Positions 1 to 9,329 of a stretch of DNA of 25,837 nucleotides are shown here, one piece after another; position 1 is the first letter of the stretch; every line of letters begins with the position of its first letter. The notes under the pieces were generated by a model. That model had not been told where the DNA came from. It saw only the letters and a list, made by a program, of their open reading frames with translations, and did no database searches. The DNA comes from Coptodactyla brooksi (lineage: Eukaryota > Arthropoda > Insecta > Coleoptera > Scarabaeidae). Position numbers and translations under genes: made by a program. The stretch is taken from positions 1 to 25,837 of the forward strand of contig JAWQRM010000240.1 of NCBI GenBank assembly GCA_033557675.1, in the 5' to 3' direction.

Positions 1-1
1 T

Positions 2-100
2 TTTGAGGCTAAAGACAAATCGTACTATAAAAATGGTATCGAAAAATTGTATGACCGCTATAATCGTTGTATCGCCTTGGAAGGCAACTACATTAAATAA
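2..100 (+). pseudogene. mariner transposase, C-terminal end only
   Basis: The last 32 codons of a mariner-family (DD34D) transposase, open from the window edge to a TAA at 98-100. The peptide contains YYKNGIEKLYDRYNRC and ends IALEGNYIK, the usual C-terminus of this family (an NGI.KL..R..KCI.L.G.Y pattern). The catalytic core lies to the left of the window, so I cannot say whether the whole copy is intact. It is followed 40 bp downstream by a matching terminal inverted repeat, so this is the true 3' end of an element and not a random fragment. Marked as a pseudogene because only the tail is visible; the visible part has no lesion. Confidence 0.85.
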
Positions 101-140
101 TAAAATCAAATTTTATCAAAAAAAAATTGTTTTCTATGTT

Positions 141-169
141 AGCCTACGAACTTTTCAGCCCAACTGTTA
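141..169 (+). repeat. 3' terminal inverted repeat of the mariner element, with TA target site
   Basis: Read on the minus strand this is TAACAGTTGGGCTGAAAAGT followed by TCGTAGG, which resembles mariner terminal repeats of the TAACAGGTTGGCTGA type. The TA at 168-169 would be the target duplication. The partner repeat lies outside the window. Confidence 0.7.
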
Positions 170-700
170 TAGGCTAGGAATCTGTGGTTGTACATAAACA
201 AAATCAATAATTGTAATGATTAAATGTTCATGTATCAGTTTGGACAGTTGATTAAACTTAACTATGAAAAGTATATATCATTTTGAAACAGATCGCGACC
301 TTTAGTCATGGTGAATGTGTGGACAAAATGTAGCAAGAGAAACCACAGTATCATATGTTAGATTCTTTATAATATTGCGATAAAAAGGTTAACGAGCGTA
401 TTTTTTGAAATCATTGCTATTTTAACCACTTAGTCTTGGCTATAAACGATTTTCATGTGTTACAAGATAAGACAAACATTTCGTAGAGAACGAAATTCCC
501 TTCACAGTAGCTCTAAAATTATGTCCACACGAACAATTACTGAGTTTTGTACGCTTGCAAAAAATTCGAAAATTACATAATTTAAAAGTAAGTAACTCGT
601 CACTTACTGGTGTTTCATTTCAAATTTCATATATTGATATTGTTTTTTTTTATATTTTTTAACCAAAGGGGAGAAGAGAAGTTCTGCTCACTTCATGTAG
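170..700. other. AT-rich stretch with no recognisable gene
   Basis: No frame longer than a few dozen codons and no recognised motif. It contains several homopolymer runs, for example T-rich 641-660. It may include decayed 5' sequence of the transposase relic that begins at 718. Confidence 0.5.
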
Positions 701-717
701 GCAGACAAGTTTGAATA

Positions 718-1530
718 TTGAGTATTTTGAGGAATGAAATGATTTGTGGTATCGCGGAAGCCTATAATACAAAATCAAGCAGACAAGTTGCCGAGGAATT
801 GGCTGTGTGCAAAACAACGGTGTCACGGAAGCACGGCTATAAGAGCTTTAAGTGCGGAAAAAGTCAAGAGATATTTCCCAAGGATAAGATTCGAAGAATG
901 GAATTTTGTGAGCTCGTGACGGAAAAGGCTAATCGATGTGAAAACTTTATTGCAAATATTGTTTTCACCGATGAAAGTACTTTTCCATTACACGGACTAT
1001 ACAATTCATCCGTTGTTGGTTACTGGTTTCGCGAAAACCTGCATAAAAGTTTTTCTGTACGCACCCAATAACCCCAAAAACTTAATGTTTGGGCTGGAAT
1101 CTTGGGTGACCATTTAATAGGTCCCTTTTTTATTGATGGGACATTAGATGCCCAGAAATATTCTGACTTACTTGAAACGCAAATAGTTTGGTTTCAGCAA
1201 GACGGCTGTCCAGCACATAATGCACGTGTGGTTAAAGAATTTTTAACAAATTTATTTCCAAACCGCATTATGAGTACGACAGGGGATATTAGGCAAATGG
1301 CTTCCAAGGTGTCGGGATTTATCCCTAAACGATTCTTTTCTCTGGGGGTTTCTGAAACAAACCATTTATGGTCATACGTGAGCAGAGAATTTGGCTACTC
1401 TGCCGGTTAAAATAATAGATGCAGCTAACCTTGTAGCACCGAAAGTGCTGTCTAATTTTATGGCAATTTCTATCACAGGTTAGAATAGTTTAGCAGCGCA
1501 GGGTGACCTATTTGAGCCGCTATTTATTTT
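718..1530 (+). pseudogene. Tc1/mariner-superfamily (DDE_3-type) transposase relic
   Basis: A degraded cut-and-paste transposase. An HTH-like segment (SSRQVAEELAVCKTTVSR) leads to a GYKSFKCGKSQE linker and then FTDESTFPLHG, which holds the first catalytic Asp. A TAA at 1069-1071 interrupts the same frame (RTQ*PQKLNVWAGI) where the family has a Tyr-like residue. The frame resumes with GDHLIGPFFIDGTLDAQKYS and WFQQDGCPAHNARVV, which holds the second Asp. About 15 residues between YSDLL and WFQQDG are missing compared with relatives. Near 1292 a frameshift moves the reading to LNDSFLWGFLKQTIYGHT, which holds the third acid, then a TGA, then a tail with AAQGDLFEPLF near 1490-1530. At least two nonsense changes, one frameshift and one deletion make it inactive. 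The family is secure; the subfamily is not. Confidence 0.85.
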
Positions 1531-2112
1531 TACCTATTTATTTTTTATACGAATAGATTTTTGTTTTTCCGGTGGTATTTAATACCAAATTTTCAAGGAG
1601 ATACATTTTTTAATGCCGTCCTCGCTCTAATTGTTGTCCTCATATGATTTTGTTACGACCAACTGCATCTAAGAACGTATCGAGATTTACCGACGGCTGA
1701 ACTGGATATCAAGGCTGTCCAGTGTACTGTATATCTTTGTCGCATTGGCAAACGTACGACGTTGCCACAGTTATTCGACGTAAAGCCCAAACAATACGCG
1801 GATAACCGGTATATTATACACGAGGTGCGATCAAATAGTTCCCAGACTAACTCTGTATGTCGAAAACGCAAACTACTGCAGACTGACACCGATAAATGGT
1901 AGTAGACACATGTTTCACGATACTGTGCTGCAAGTTACAACATGTTGCATTGTTTAGTTGGTTTGTTATTAACGTTTATGTGAAGTTGCAATTGTGTAGC
2001 GCTGCGATTTTTAGGATGGATAGAAAAACTTCACACACACAGTGTGTGTATATGTGTGAAATTTTATTTTAACTTACAAAAGACCGCAACTGAAACATGT
2101 AGCAATTTTAAT
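1531..2112. other. Intergenic stretch, no gene recognised
   Basis: A 78-codon minus-strand frame at 1653-1889 shows no family motif. At 2030-2060 there is a CA/TG dyad: ACACACAC and GTGTGTGT around one central A, inside TTCACAC and GTGTGAA. A 10-bp inverted repeat ACATGTTTCA (1909-1918) and TGAAACATGT (2091-2100) brackets this dyad; this could be chance or a decayed MITE end. Confidence 0.45.
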
Positions 2113-2478
2113 TGTTAAAATGATATTTCTACTGTCAAATTAACGATTCAGCTGCTAGATTGACGTTTCTACTTTCAAACTTTCATTTCAACTATCAAAT
2201 TGACGTTTCAAATGTAAAATTGACATTTCAGCTGTCAAATTGCCGTTTCAAATGTCAAATTGACATTTTAACTGTCAAATTGACGTTACAACTGTCAAAA
2301 TGGCGATTCAATTGTCAAACTGACGTTTCGATGATCTAATTGATGTTTCAAATGTCAAATTGGCCTTTCAACTGTCAAATTGACATTCCAGCTCTTAAAT
2401 TGACAATTCGGTTGTCAAATTGGCGTTTCTACTAAAACTTTCGTGTCAACTGTCAAATTGATGTTTCAAATGTTGCTC
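2113..2478. repeat. Minisatellite of a 20-bp unit, about 18 copies
   Basis: The unit tgtcaaattgacgtttcaac repeats head to tail with an exact 20-bp step. Unit starts are at 2113, 2133, 2153 and so on to 2413, then an 18-bp unit at 2433 and a full unit at 2451. Units differ at a few positions, so the array is old. Each unit contains the dyad TGTCAA-A-TTGACA. The array ends at about 2471-2478, exactly where recognisable Tigger coding sequence starts on the minus strand. No coding function is seen in any frame. Confidence 0.95.
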
Positions 2479-2745
2479 ATCTGGAAACATATGGGAAAAG
2501 AAGCCATTGTACATAACTTCTTGATGTTCGAAATTATTTACTGCTTCAAGGGCTAGATAAAAGGAGTGATGTTGGTAGGCAGAAACCTAACTTTTATGAA
2601 GTCGTATTCAACATCAAGGTCTTCTTCCATTTTTACTAGGTGGACAGGAGCGTTGTCCATAACTAGCAAGCACTTAAGGGACAAATTATTTTCCTCGATT
2701 TCGTGACAGTTGACGTGAAAACTTCAGTCAATCAACAAAAAATCT
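2474..2745 (-). pseudogene. pogo/Tigger-type DDE transposase fragment
   Basis: Read on the minus strand from 2745 down: a FHVNCHEIEEN linker, LKCLLVMDNAPVHL (the DNAP motif with the second catalytic Asp), VRFLPTNITPFI with a stop, PLKQ with a stop, IISNIKKLCTMASFPICFQMSN in two reading pieces. This order (DNAP, FLP.NTTP..QP.DQ, I..FK+LY, ALF..CFE) is diagnostic of the pogo/Tigger CENP-B-related DDE domain. The position expected to carry the third acid (QPxDQ) reads PLKQ, so it is lost, and two stop codons interrupt the frame. Both N- and C-terminal parts are missing here. The 3' side stops at the 20-bp tandem array. Confidence 0.8.
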
Positions 2746-2889
2746 ATGTACGACCGGGACACTAACATCACCAAGGCGAACAGGTGTTCCGCCGGCAAGT
2801 TGTTGCCATGCCGACAAGTTCGCAGATAAGAACGAGTTTACGGGTAGGAATAATTTTGAACTTTCGTTAATAAACCAAACCCGTACACT

Positions 2890-3984
2890 AATTTACGTTG
2901 GACAGGTGTACAATTCAACATTACCCGTTAAACTACACTCCTGTGGCACATTAAATGTACAGATAAGACCTAATCCGCGATCACTGCAACGCTCCAACCA
3001 CGGGATAAACACAGAGCAATACCACGCACGTGCGTAGTGAATGGGTCTTTGAGCACCAAGATAAGAGTCATTCGACAACTCGTGATTAGCATTAGCATTA
3101 GGTATACTGTTTATGAAAATATCATTTATTCGATTAGTATCCCTCAAACAAGTGGGAATTTTCTTGGACCTGTTTGGCAAGGCGTGAGTGTGCCTAATCT
3201 CAGTCCATAGCCGCTTAGAGCTTATATGAGAATGAAGACATTAAAAGTAAGCTCGTTTTTCATTACGAATTGCACCTTTTGTTTAATTACTACTTATAAT
3301 AATTCCGATTAACTTGTGCTAATATATTTAGACTTCGCCCCATCCCGCAATCTCTGTAATATTCAGTCAATATTATCATTCAATCAAGACATTTTAGGTT
3401 TATTTATTTTAACAGTCTTTATAAGTAGGTGAAAATCCAACAAGGCCAAATGTGCAGTATTAAAGAACTCGATCTTGTCGTTAATGGCCATACGTATTAA
3501 ATATAAGATGGAAAGGGATGGCCTGAAGATCATTTGAAAAGTTACTGCACACAAAAGATAAGAAATCACGAAGCACGAAAAGATGTGTTCGCCCTGAATG
3601 CCAAAGGAACACAACGACAGTAGACTAAATCATGATCAGAAATCTCAGAAGCCTCGACATCAGTTCATCAGACACCTCTATTAGATCCAAGAAAGTACCG
3701 GTACATTCGGTCACTCGTGTAGGCTGTCACCAACTGCTTCAACACGGATAATCGCATTGCTGTGACCGAAATTCAACAAATCAATATTAAAATCACCCAA
3801 ACAGAACACAATTCACAACTCTGTTCGCAGTCTGAGCTCAAGCAATTGGCCCTTCAATTTTCTTACATTTTATAATGAACAGAATTCATACCTACTCATA
3901 GACGCCCTCGGCCTGAATACGGGAATATTTCAAACTGTTGCGCAAAAATGCCAGCATCCCCACCTCAACCATGTCCGACATTCA
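2890..3984 (-). pseudogene. LINE ORF2 relic: apurinic-type endonuclease and pre-RT linker
   Basis: A decayed non-LTR retrotransposon ORF2, read from 3984 down on the minus strand. In order: GMLAFLRNSLKYS (the GG-V-IF-R segment), then GDFNIDLL near 3780-3805 (the central GDFN motif), a TRVTECTGTFLDLIEVSDEL block, SEISDHDLVYC near 3625-3655 (the SDH catalytic motif), INDKIEFFNTAHLALLDFH, LNDNID then RDGAKSKY near 3330-3370, and finally LPNRSKKIPTCLRDTNRIND with FINSIPN (3090-3180), the linker ahead of the RT domain. The pieces lie in several frames with stops between them. No RT domain follows; recognisable sequence stops near 2990. The pattern fits the CR1/Jockey group. Nuclease motifs are visible but the copy is dead. 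Confidence 0.78.
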
Positions 3985-3999
3985 CAAAAAAAAGTAAAT

Positions 4000-5469
4000 C
4001 CATTTATTCTCAGCTCCTCCTATAAGAAAGGAAGATGGCACGTGGGCTAAAGATAACAAGCAGAAAGCAGGCACATTTGCAGAGTATCTTGGAAACATTT
4101 TCACACCAAATGAAATGGACTCAGACATCAATACCCAGGAAGTAGTATATATGGAGGTAGTAAAAATTATTCGGGTAACTCCAAAGGAAGTAGCCAACGA
4201 GATTAAAACTAACCTGAACCCGAAAAAAGCACCATGATTTGATTTAGGAACAGGTGAAATACTAAAAGAGTTGTCAAGGAAAAGTATAGTCAAGCTGGCA
4301 TACTTATTTAATGTAGCCATTAAATTGAAACATATTCCTAATATATGGAAAGTTTCTAAAATTATAATGCTGCCCAAACCAGATAAGTCACCGAATGAGA
4401 TGAAATCGATATGATTACTACCGATAATCGCCAAACTGTTTCAAAAGCTGTTACTAAAAGGGCTAAAACATAACATAGAAAATAAAAACATTTCTCCAAA
4501 TCACCAATTCAGCTTCAGAGAAAAACGCTCGACAATAGACCAGGTCCATCGTATTACCAAAGTCGTTGAAAATGCATTCGAAGAGAAACAGATTTGCTCA
4601 ATAATCTTCCTAGATGTAGGGCAACCATTTGTTAAAGTCTGGCACGAAGGCCTGATCTAGAAATTGAATAAAATTTTGCCAAAACAAGAAGTATTCAGAG
4701 TTAAACAAGAAGATGAGTACTCGAATATAAAAGAAATAGTTGGAGTCTTAAAGCTGGAGTGCCACAAAACAATGTCCTGGAGCCTGTCTTGTATCTTCTT
4801 TACACATGTGATCTTCCGCAACTAGAAAGTGTCTCCATTGCGACTTTTGCAGATAATACGGCTATCCTCGCTATAGGAAACAATTTCGAAGAGGCCGTAG
4901 GAAAGCTGCAACAATCAAGCAACAGTTTATCTAACTGGACCAAAAGATGGAAAATAAAATTAAACGAACAGAAATATACACATATAAACTTCACGACAAA
5001 AAATTAAGGAACTACATACCGGTTATCCTGAATAACAGTACAGTCCCTTTCGGAAAGAGCGCCAAATATCTAGGAATGACCCTGGATGTCGAACTGAAAT
5101 GGAAAGAGCATGTTAAAAAGAGAAACGAGAAGAGCTCGATATGAAATATAGAAATTGCATTGGCTGTTAGGCAGAAATTCCCACCTATCTATACAAAACA
5201 AAATCATCATATATAACCAGATCCTAAAACCAGTCTGGGCTTATGGCATACAACTTTGGGGGTGTGCCAAACAAATACATATTAATACCATCCAGAGATT
5301 CCAGAACAAAGTACTGCGAAATATGATTAACGCTCCTTGGTACTGTAGAAATAGAGATCTTGGAATCGACGACGTTCATCAACGTGTCAACGTCGAGGCT
5401 ATTCAACTACTCGACCAGAACAACCAGAGAAGAAGATTGAAGAGGAACAAACCCTCCGATCTAGTTTAG
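4000..5469 (+). pseudogene. Jockey-type LINE reverse transcriptase relic
   Basis: The RT part of a non-LTR retrotransposon of the Jockey group. It starts in the pre-RT linker (APPIRKEDGTWAKDNKQKAG, then FAEYLGNIFTPNE), continues through EIKTNLNPKKAP, a TGA where relatives have Gly, FDLGTGEILKEL, NIWKVSKIIMLPKPDKSPNE, a second TGA, LLPIIAKLFQKLLLKGLKH, HQFSFREKRSTIDQVHRIT and IIFLDVGQPFVKVWHEGL. After a short gap come VPQNNVLEPVLYLLYTCDLP (4757-4816) and ATFADNTAIL, where the catalytic FADD box has its second Asp changed to Asn. The thumb and tail follow: YLGMTLDVELKWKEHV and, in another frame, KPVWAYGIQLWG with NAPWYCRNRDLG (5155-5469), ending at a TAG. The ORF1 and endonuclease parts are absent, consistent with 5' truncation. 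Several stops and frameshifts make it inactive. Confidence 0.9.
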
Positions 5470-5637
5470 TGCTGTGTTAAAAAGCAGAAACAGTGAAGTG
5501 AAGTGGGCTGTAGCCAACGAGAGCAGCTAAAGGACACCAATAGGTGTAATTTAGAGTTTAAGAAAAACTATTCCCAGTAATTCATTAAGAACATCAACAA
5601 ATAGTCTCAGATCTCTAATATATACTATAATATATAC
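5470..5637 (+). other. Probable 3' UTR and tail of the Jockey-type LINE
   Basis: Non-coding sequence directly after the stop codon of the RT relic. It ends in an AT-rich near-repeat (aatatatactata, 5618-5639) into which the mariner deletion derivative is inserted. No poly(A) tail is evident. Confidence 0.5.
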
Positions 5638-5979
5638 TAGGTGGGGTGAAAAGTAACCTCCTTGGGAATGAAAAAGAAAATTTTAATGTTTTTTTTAATT
5701 TTATTCAATATAGTCCCCTTTTAGCTCGATACACTTATTCCAGCGATTTTCCAACTTCTTGATCCCATCCGAAAAGTAGTAATTTTCCGGAAGGTCTGCA
5801 AAATACTCCTCCGTGGCGTCGATGATTTCCTCGCGTGAGCTGAATTTTTTATTGATGAGCCATCTTTTGAGGTTTGGGAAGAGATAATAGTCCGAGGGAG
5901 CCAAATCGGGCGAATACGGTGGATGCGACAGCAATTGGAGCCGTAAGTGAGGTGAAAGGGTTACTTTTCACCCCACCTA
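5638..5979 (-). mobile_element. Internally deleted mariner (non-autonomous, 338 bp) with perfect TIRs and TA duplication
   Basis: The ends are perfect 19-bp inverted repeats: ggtggggtgaaaagtaacc at 5640-5658 and its reverse complement at 5959-5977, each flanked by TA (5638-5639 and 5978-5979). The interior holds only the C-terminal part of a mariner transposase on the minus strand, so most of the coding region has been deleted. Intact TIRs and an open remnant frame suggest it is among the youngest insertions here. It could be mobilised only by a transposase supplied elsewhere. Confidence 0.93.
5701..5943 (-). pseudogene. mariner transposase C-terminal remnant inside the deletion derivative
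   Basis: About 77 codons, fully open. LSHPPYSPDLAPSDYYLF holds the third catalytic Asp of the DD34D triad, followed by NLKRWLINKKFSSREEI, then YFSDGIKKLENRWNKCIELK and the C-terminus GDYIE. Everything upstream of HPPYSPDL is gone; the junction is near 5943, where the sequence passes almost directly into the TIR. The DNA-binding domain and the first two Asp residues are missing, so it cannot catalyse transposition. Confidence 0.9.
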
Positions 5980-6069
5980 GTAAGTGAACAGACATTCAGG
6001 TGTCTGTTCTCAACAGTTAAAATATGAACAATGAAAAGCAATAGAAACTGAATTATAGTAAACAAAAGC

Positions 6070-6651
6070 ACACTCCAATCTACTCTTTCGAATTTCTTCC
6101 CTCCGGGCCGAAAGACGTCCTCCGGGCATCCTGATTCAACAACCTGACCCTTTGAGCAGTTAAGATTCCACAATTCGAGGCCCAAACGTCATTCCCTCCC
6201 AAATTGACAGAAGCAAATTTATGAATTTCCAGTTTTAACCTAGTTGGGTCTTCTTTAATAACCAAACCGGTGCCCTTCAGTTTCCTTTTGTTTGTCATTC
6301 AGGGGCCCTAAGCCTATGAAATACGGTAATGTCAGATCGCAGCAGATATACATCCAGCTTATCATTGCACAGCTTTATAATAAGTTGATCAGCACCTCCA
6401 TCGCATCGCTTTTCTTATATACCCTAGATTCTTAAATTGTCCTTTCTCGTATACAGTTCTAAATTGTCAATTTTTTGGTTAGCAACACCAAGGTCGGTTT
6501 CAAGATGTTTAACGCGATTTCTCAAGGCATCCACCTCGTGTTTCAGTTTGGATACCACTTTTTTACTAGTTTTTTCCACAAACCGCTCCAGTAACAGTAC
6601 ATCAGATTGTAAAATCTTACTCACGATTTTATCAACTTTGCTATTTTTCAT
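6070..6651 (-). pseudogene. LINE ORF1-type protein relic (coiled coil plus RRM-like domain)
   Basis: On the minus strand an ATG at 6649-6651 opens a coiled-coil-like segment rich in heptads (LERFVEKTSKKVVSKLKHEV, then RNRVKHLETDLGVANQKIDN), leading to NLELYTRKDNLRI, the signature that starts the RRM-like domain of LINE ORF1 proteins. A TAG follows; the homology continues as DKLDVYLLRSDITVFHRL, then after an apparent deletion as KRKLKGTGLVIKEDPTRLKL and NDVWASNCGILT (6130-6290), matching the conserved LKGT-I-EDLT and VWT-NGKI blocks. The product would be an RNA-binding chaperone of a LINE RNP. It has at least two stops and a missing middle. It lies on the same strand as the endonuclease relic at 2890-3984 and may belong to the same element. 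Confidence 0.8.
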
Positions 6652-6944
6652 AGCAGATTAGGAGCAAACTGCTTATTTCTCAACTTGTAGTGTCCACCAC
6701 TCGCCATTATTATTTAATATGCCAGATGTTCTTCACGGGATGAGGGAAACAAGTTCAGATCTACGCAGTACGACACATTGCAAACTAACTTTAACTTTAA
6801 TAATTTAAAGAATTTTCCCCGGTGAAATTTAATGTTAATTTTTCCTTCCCACATCCATTTTATAGCCCATGAATCAAAATGTTCCGCTGTAGCTGCATTA
6901 AGGATTCCTGTAAAGTTTCTAAACAAATTATGTGAAATGTTTAA
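6652..6944. other. AT-rich stretch, no gene recognised
   Basis: A 70-codon minus-strand frame (6714-6926) has no recognisable motif. It could be the 5' UTR of the minus-strand LINE whose ORF1 starts at 6651, but nothing proves this. Confidence 0.4.
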
Positions 6945-7377
6945 AAAAAAATTTTTACTATTTTAGATGCCATAAAAAATATTCGCGATTTATAAAATAA
7001 GGTCAACATCGTGGTGATAAGTGCGAGATATTCACTACCTTGAAATAGTACGAGAATTGGATCTTAAAGTAAACTCTGAAGACATGGCTGATTTATTGCA
7101 ATCTCATGACACAGCTTTAACAGATAATTGCTGTTTCTGAACGAGCAGCGAAAACTTATTGGGGTGGCATCTATTGATCTTGGTGTAAATATTGTTGAAA
7201 TGACAACAAAAGATTTAGAATATTTAATAAATTTAATTGACACAGCAACGGAACGAATTGAAAGAATTGACATCCACTTTATCAAACAGTATTGCATGCT
7301 ATAAAAAATTCTGGGTGAAAGGAAAAATCAGTCAAAGCAACAAACTTCATTACTCACTTACTTTGAAACTTGATTAC
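6945..7377 (+). pseudogene. pogo/Tigger transposase C-terminal relic
   Basis: Read on the plus strand: FTILDAIKNIRDL (6953-6991) with a stop, then ReLxLEVN-type motif VRELDLKVNSEDMADLLQSH with DTALTDN, a frameshift near 7132, LFLNEQRKLIGVASIDLGV, and after a stop the basic glutamine-rich tail LGERKNQSKQQTSLLTYF before a TGA at 7370-7372. The (E/D)xDxxELLxSH....LT motif and the QTTLxxFF-like ending are characteristic of Tigger-type C-termini outside the catalytic core. No catalytic residues are included. It is on the opposite strand to the Tigger fragment at 2474-2745 and covers a different part of the protein, so the two are either pieces of different copies or a split one. Confidence 0.72.
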
Positions 7378-9329
7378 TTATGATGTAGAATGTGCATTTT
7401 GAATTTTTTCAAAAACCTAAAAACGTATATGACACATTTAATATGTTATCTACTGTGCCAAAAACGAAGTTAAATATTTATCTCCAAACTATTACGTCTG
7501 AAATATAGAATGTCATCTTATGTTAAATTATGTTAACCTTTATGCCTCAACATCACTAAGATAACGTATAATATTGTAAGCAATTGCTTCTTATACAAAG
7601 CTTAATATTGGTTTGCAGTGTTTTGCTTGGTTAACAAGAAATAAGTTTAATATTCGAACGTTTATCAGTTTTTTTTGTTAACGTGATTTAAAACACACAT
7701 TTTGTGGTAAGATTGCTACATGGAGCGTACATAAATCAACCCCACTTCCTCAAAAATCATAAATCTCTCATCTTCCACTCGACGAACAATACAAACAAAA
7801 GAAGCCACCCGAAACAAACTCGACGCGCATCCGAACGGAAAAAGACGTACACAGTAACGGTAATGTATTTGTTGTTGTTCTTCTCCACAGATAAATCATC
7901 GCAAAAACTATTTTACACTTGCCAGGGCACGGAAAGATTTATGTAGGAAACGCTGGATGGGGAGAATAATATTTTTATAATGAACTCGGTCGTATAACCG
8001 TCAACAATTCTAAAGAGAGTATCTACAGCTCTTACGTGGTAGTCGTGCTTTGCTTTTCTTTTCTTTTTTACATCGCTTCCTAAATCTTCCAAAGCGTAAA
8101 TATTGTAAGTAATTCATCACGCGGAAAATAAAACAGTACGAGGTGTTTTCAAAGAGTGTGTATTTGTATGCGGGGGGTTTACGAAGGCAAAGATTGGTTT
8201 ATGATGTCGGGCGTAGAATATCATTCCCACCTGGAAGTCAATCGCAGTGACTTATTGCCATTACGTAAACAAACCTTGTCAATTCACAGGTAAGATACAC
8301 TAAGAAGGCTTACAGATATCGTTGATGTATTAGTGTGGTGCTTGTTGGAAATTTCTTTTAAAATCTAAAATTGCTCACAAAATAAGAGACTGTTACATTC
8401 TTTTGATTCTATATATTTATTTAAGCAATAAAAGTGATTATAAATATTTATGGTATGCACAGTATAAATTTTGGCATTGATACATAAATGAAAGGCGCTT
8501 ATCGACGTATTCGACCGGTTGGGATAAGTCGAGTCACGAACGTTATCTGGGGAAGAGGAAACGCTCCAAACCCCAGCGGACAGGGGTCAGAATAAGCAAT
8601 ATCATCAAAAGAAAATTTAGATACCTTTCAATTTCATCTGGGGTCGGTAAATGGGTAATATCCTTGGTTTGGGGGTAAAAATTCTTAAAACAAATTCTAT
8701 TAAATTTAGGAAATGAAAAATTTCTACCCCGTTCTCTAACGTTTAATCTCTAATCTAATCCTCTAGTCTCTAACGTTCCCCGTTTCTGATTAAATACTAT
8801 TAAAAATAAACACTAAATTGAATAAACAAAATAGTATAGCTGTCGTAAAATAGATAGAAAATGCGATTAAAAAGTATCGCGAGCCAAGGGAGAACAAACT
8901 CCAGGGTAAACCCTTGGCCCTTAATAAACACTTAAATGATAAGAGATATAACCTGCCTTTCATCGCTCCTGATGATGCTAACTTGGTTAGTGAAACGTGC
9001 GTCGAGCAGTTGTATATTTTTCGGATTTGGGGTTTAATCTTATATTTTACAATGCTAGTAACTAATAAAGGTACTTAACACAAGTTCTTGAGTATGGGTT
9101 TTATTGTAAAACGTTCAGTTACATTCATATTTTGCTAAATGTGCTGATCTTGATTGTCCAAACACAATCTAGCTTACTTTTAATCTAGCTCTGTTCCATT
9201 TCCATTTTAGAAGCTCATATTGAGTCTTATGACTTGCTTACGACGAATAATTCGCCAAAGCTTAATTTTGAACAGCCAGAAAACTTTACTTTTCTTTTTC
9301 TAATGTTTAGAACACTAGAAAAACTTTGC
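7378..9329. other. Long non-coding stretch, no gene recognised
   Basis: About 1.95 kb without a recognisable coding region. An 80-codon frame at 7704-7946 starts from GTG and shows no domain. Local structures: GCCAAGGG and CCCTTGGC form an 8-bp inverted repeat at 8883-8890 and 8911-8918, and tctctaacgtt recurs at about 8732-8782. Could hold decayed repeats that I cannot name. Confidence 0.5.

Noticed and set aside
1653..1889. 78-codon minus-strand open frame
   Set aside because: No family motif and no supporting context; frames of this length occur by chance in a window of this size.
2113..2478. CRISPR array
   Set aside because: Units are directly contiguous with no unique spacers, and the genome is eukaryotic; this is a minisatellite.
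3384..3614. 76-codon frame as a separate hypothetical protein
   Set aside because: Its reading overlaps the LINE endonuclease relic in a mix of frames; it is part of that relic, not a gene.
3982..4434. 150-codon minus-strand frame, one of the longest in the window
   Set aside because: The plus strand of the same region encodes clear Jockey-type RT motifs; the minus-strand frame is a shadow.
2890..5469. Single LINE with a twin-priming 5' inversion
   Set aside because: Both oppositely oriented halves contain a pre-RT linker, so they overlap in homology and look like different families.
7704..7946. 80-codon plus-strand frame, with an acceptor-like ctccacag nearby
   Set aside because: The start is GTG, the peptide is low in recognisable motifs, and there is no partner exon or promoter that I can support.
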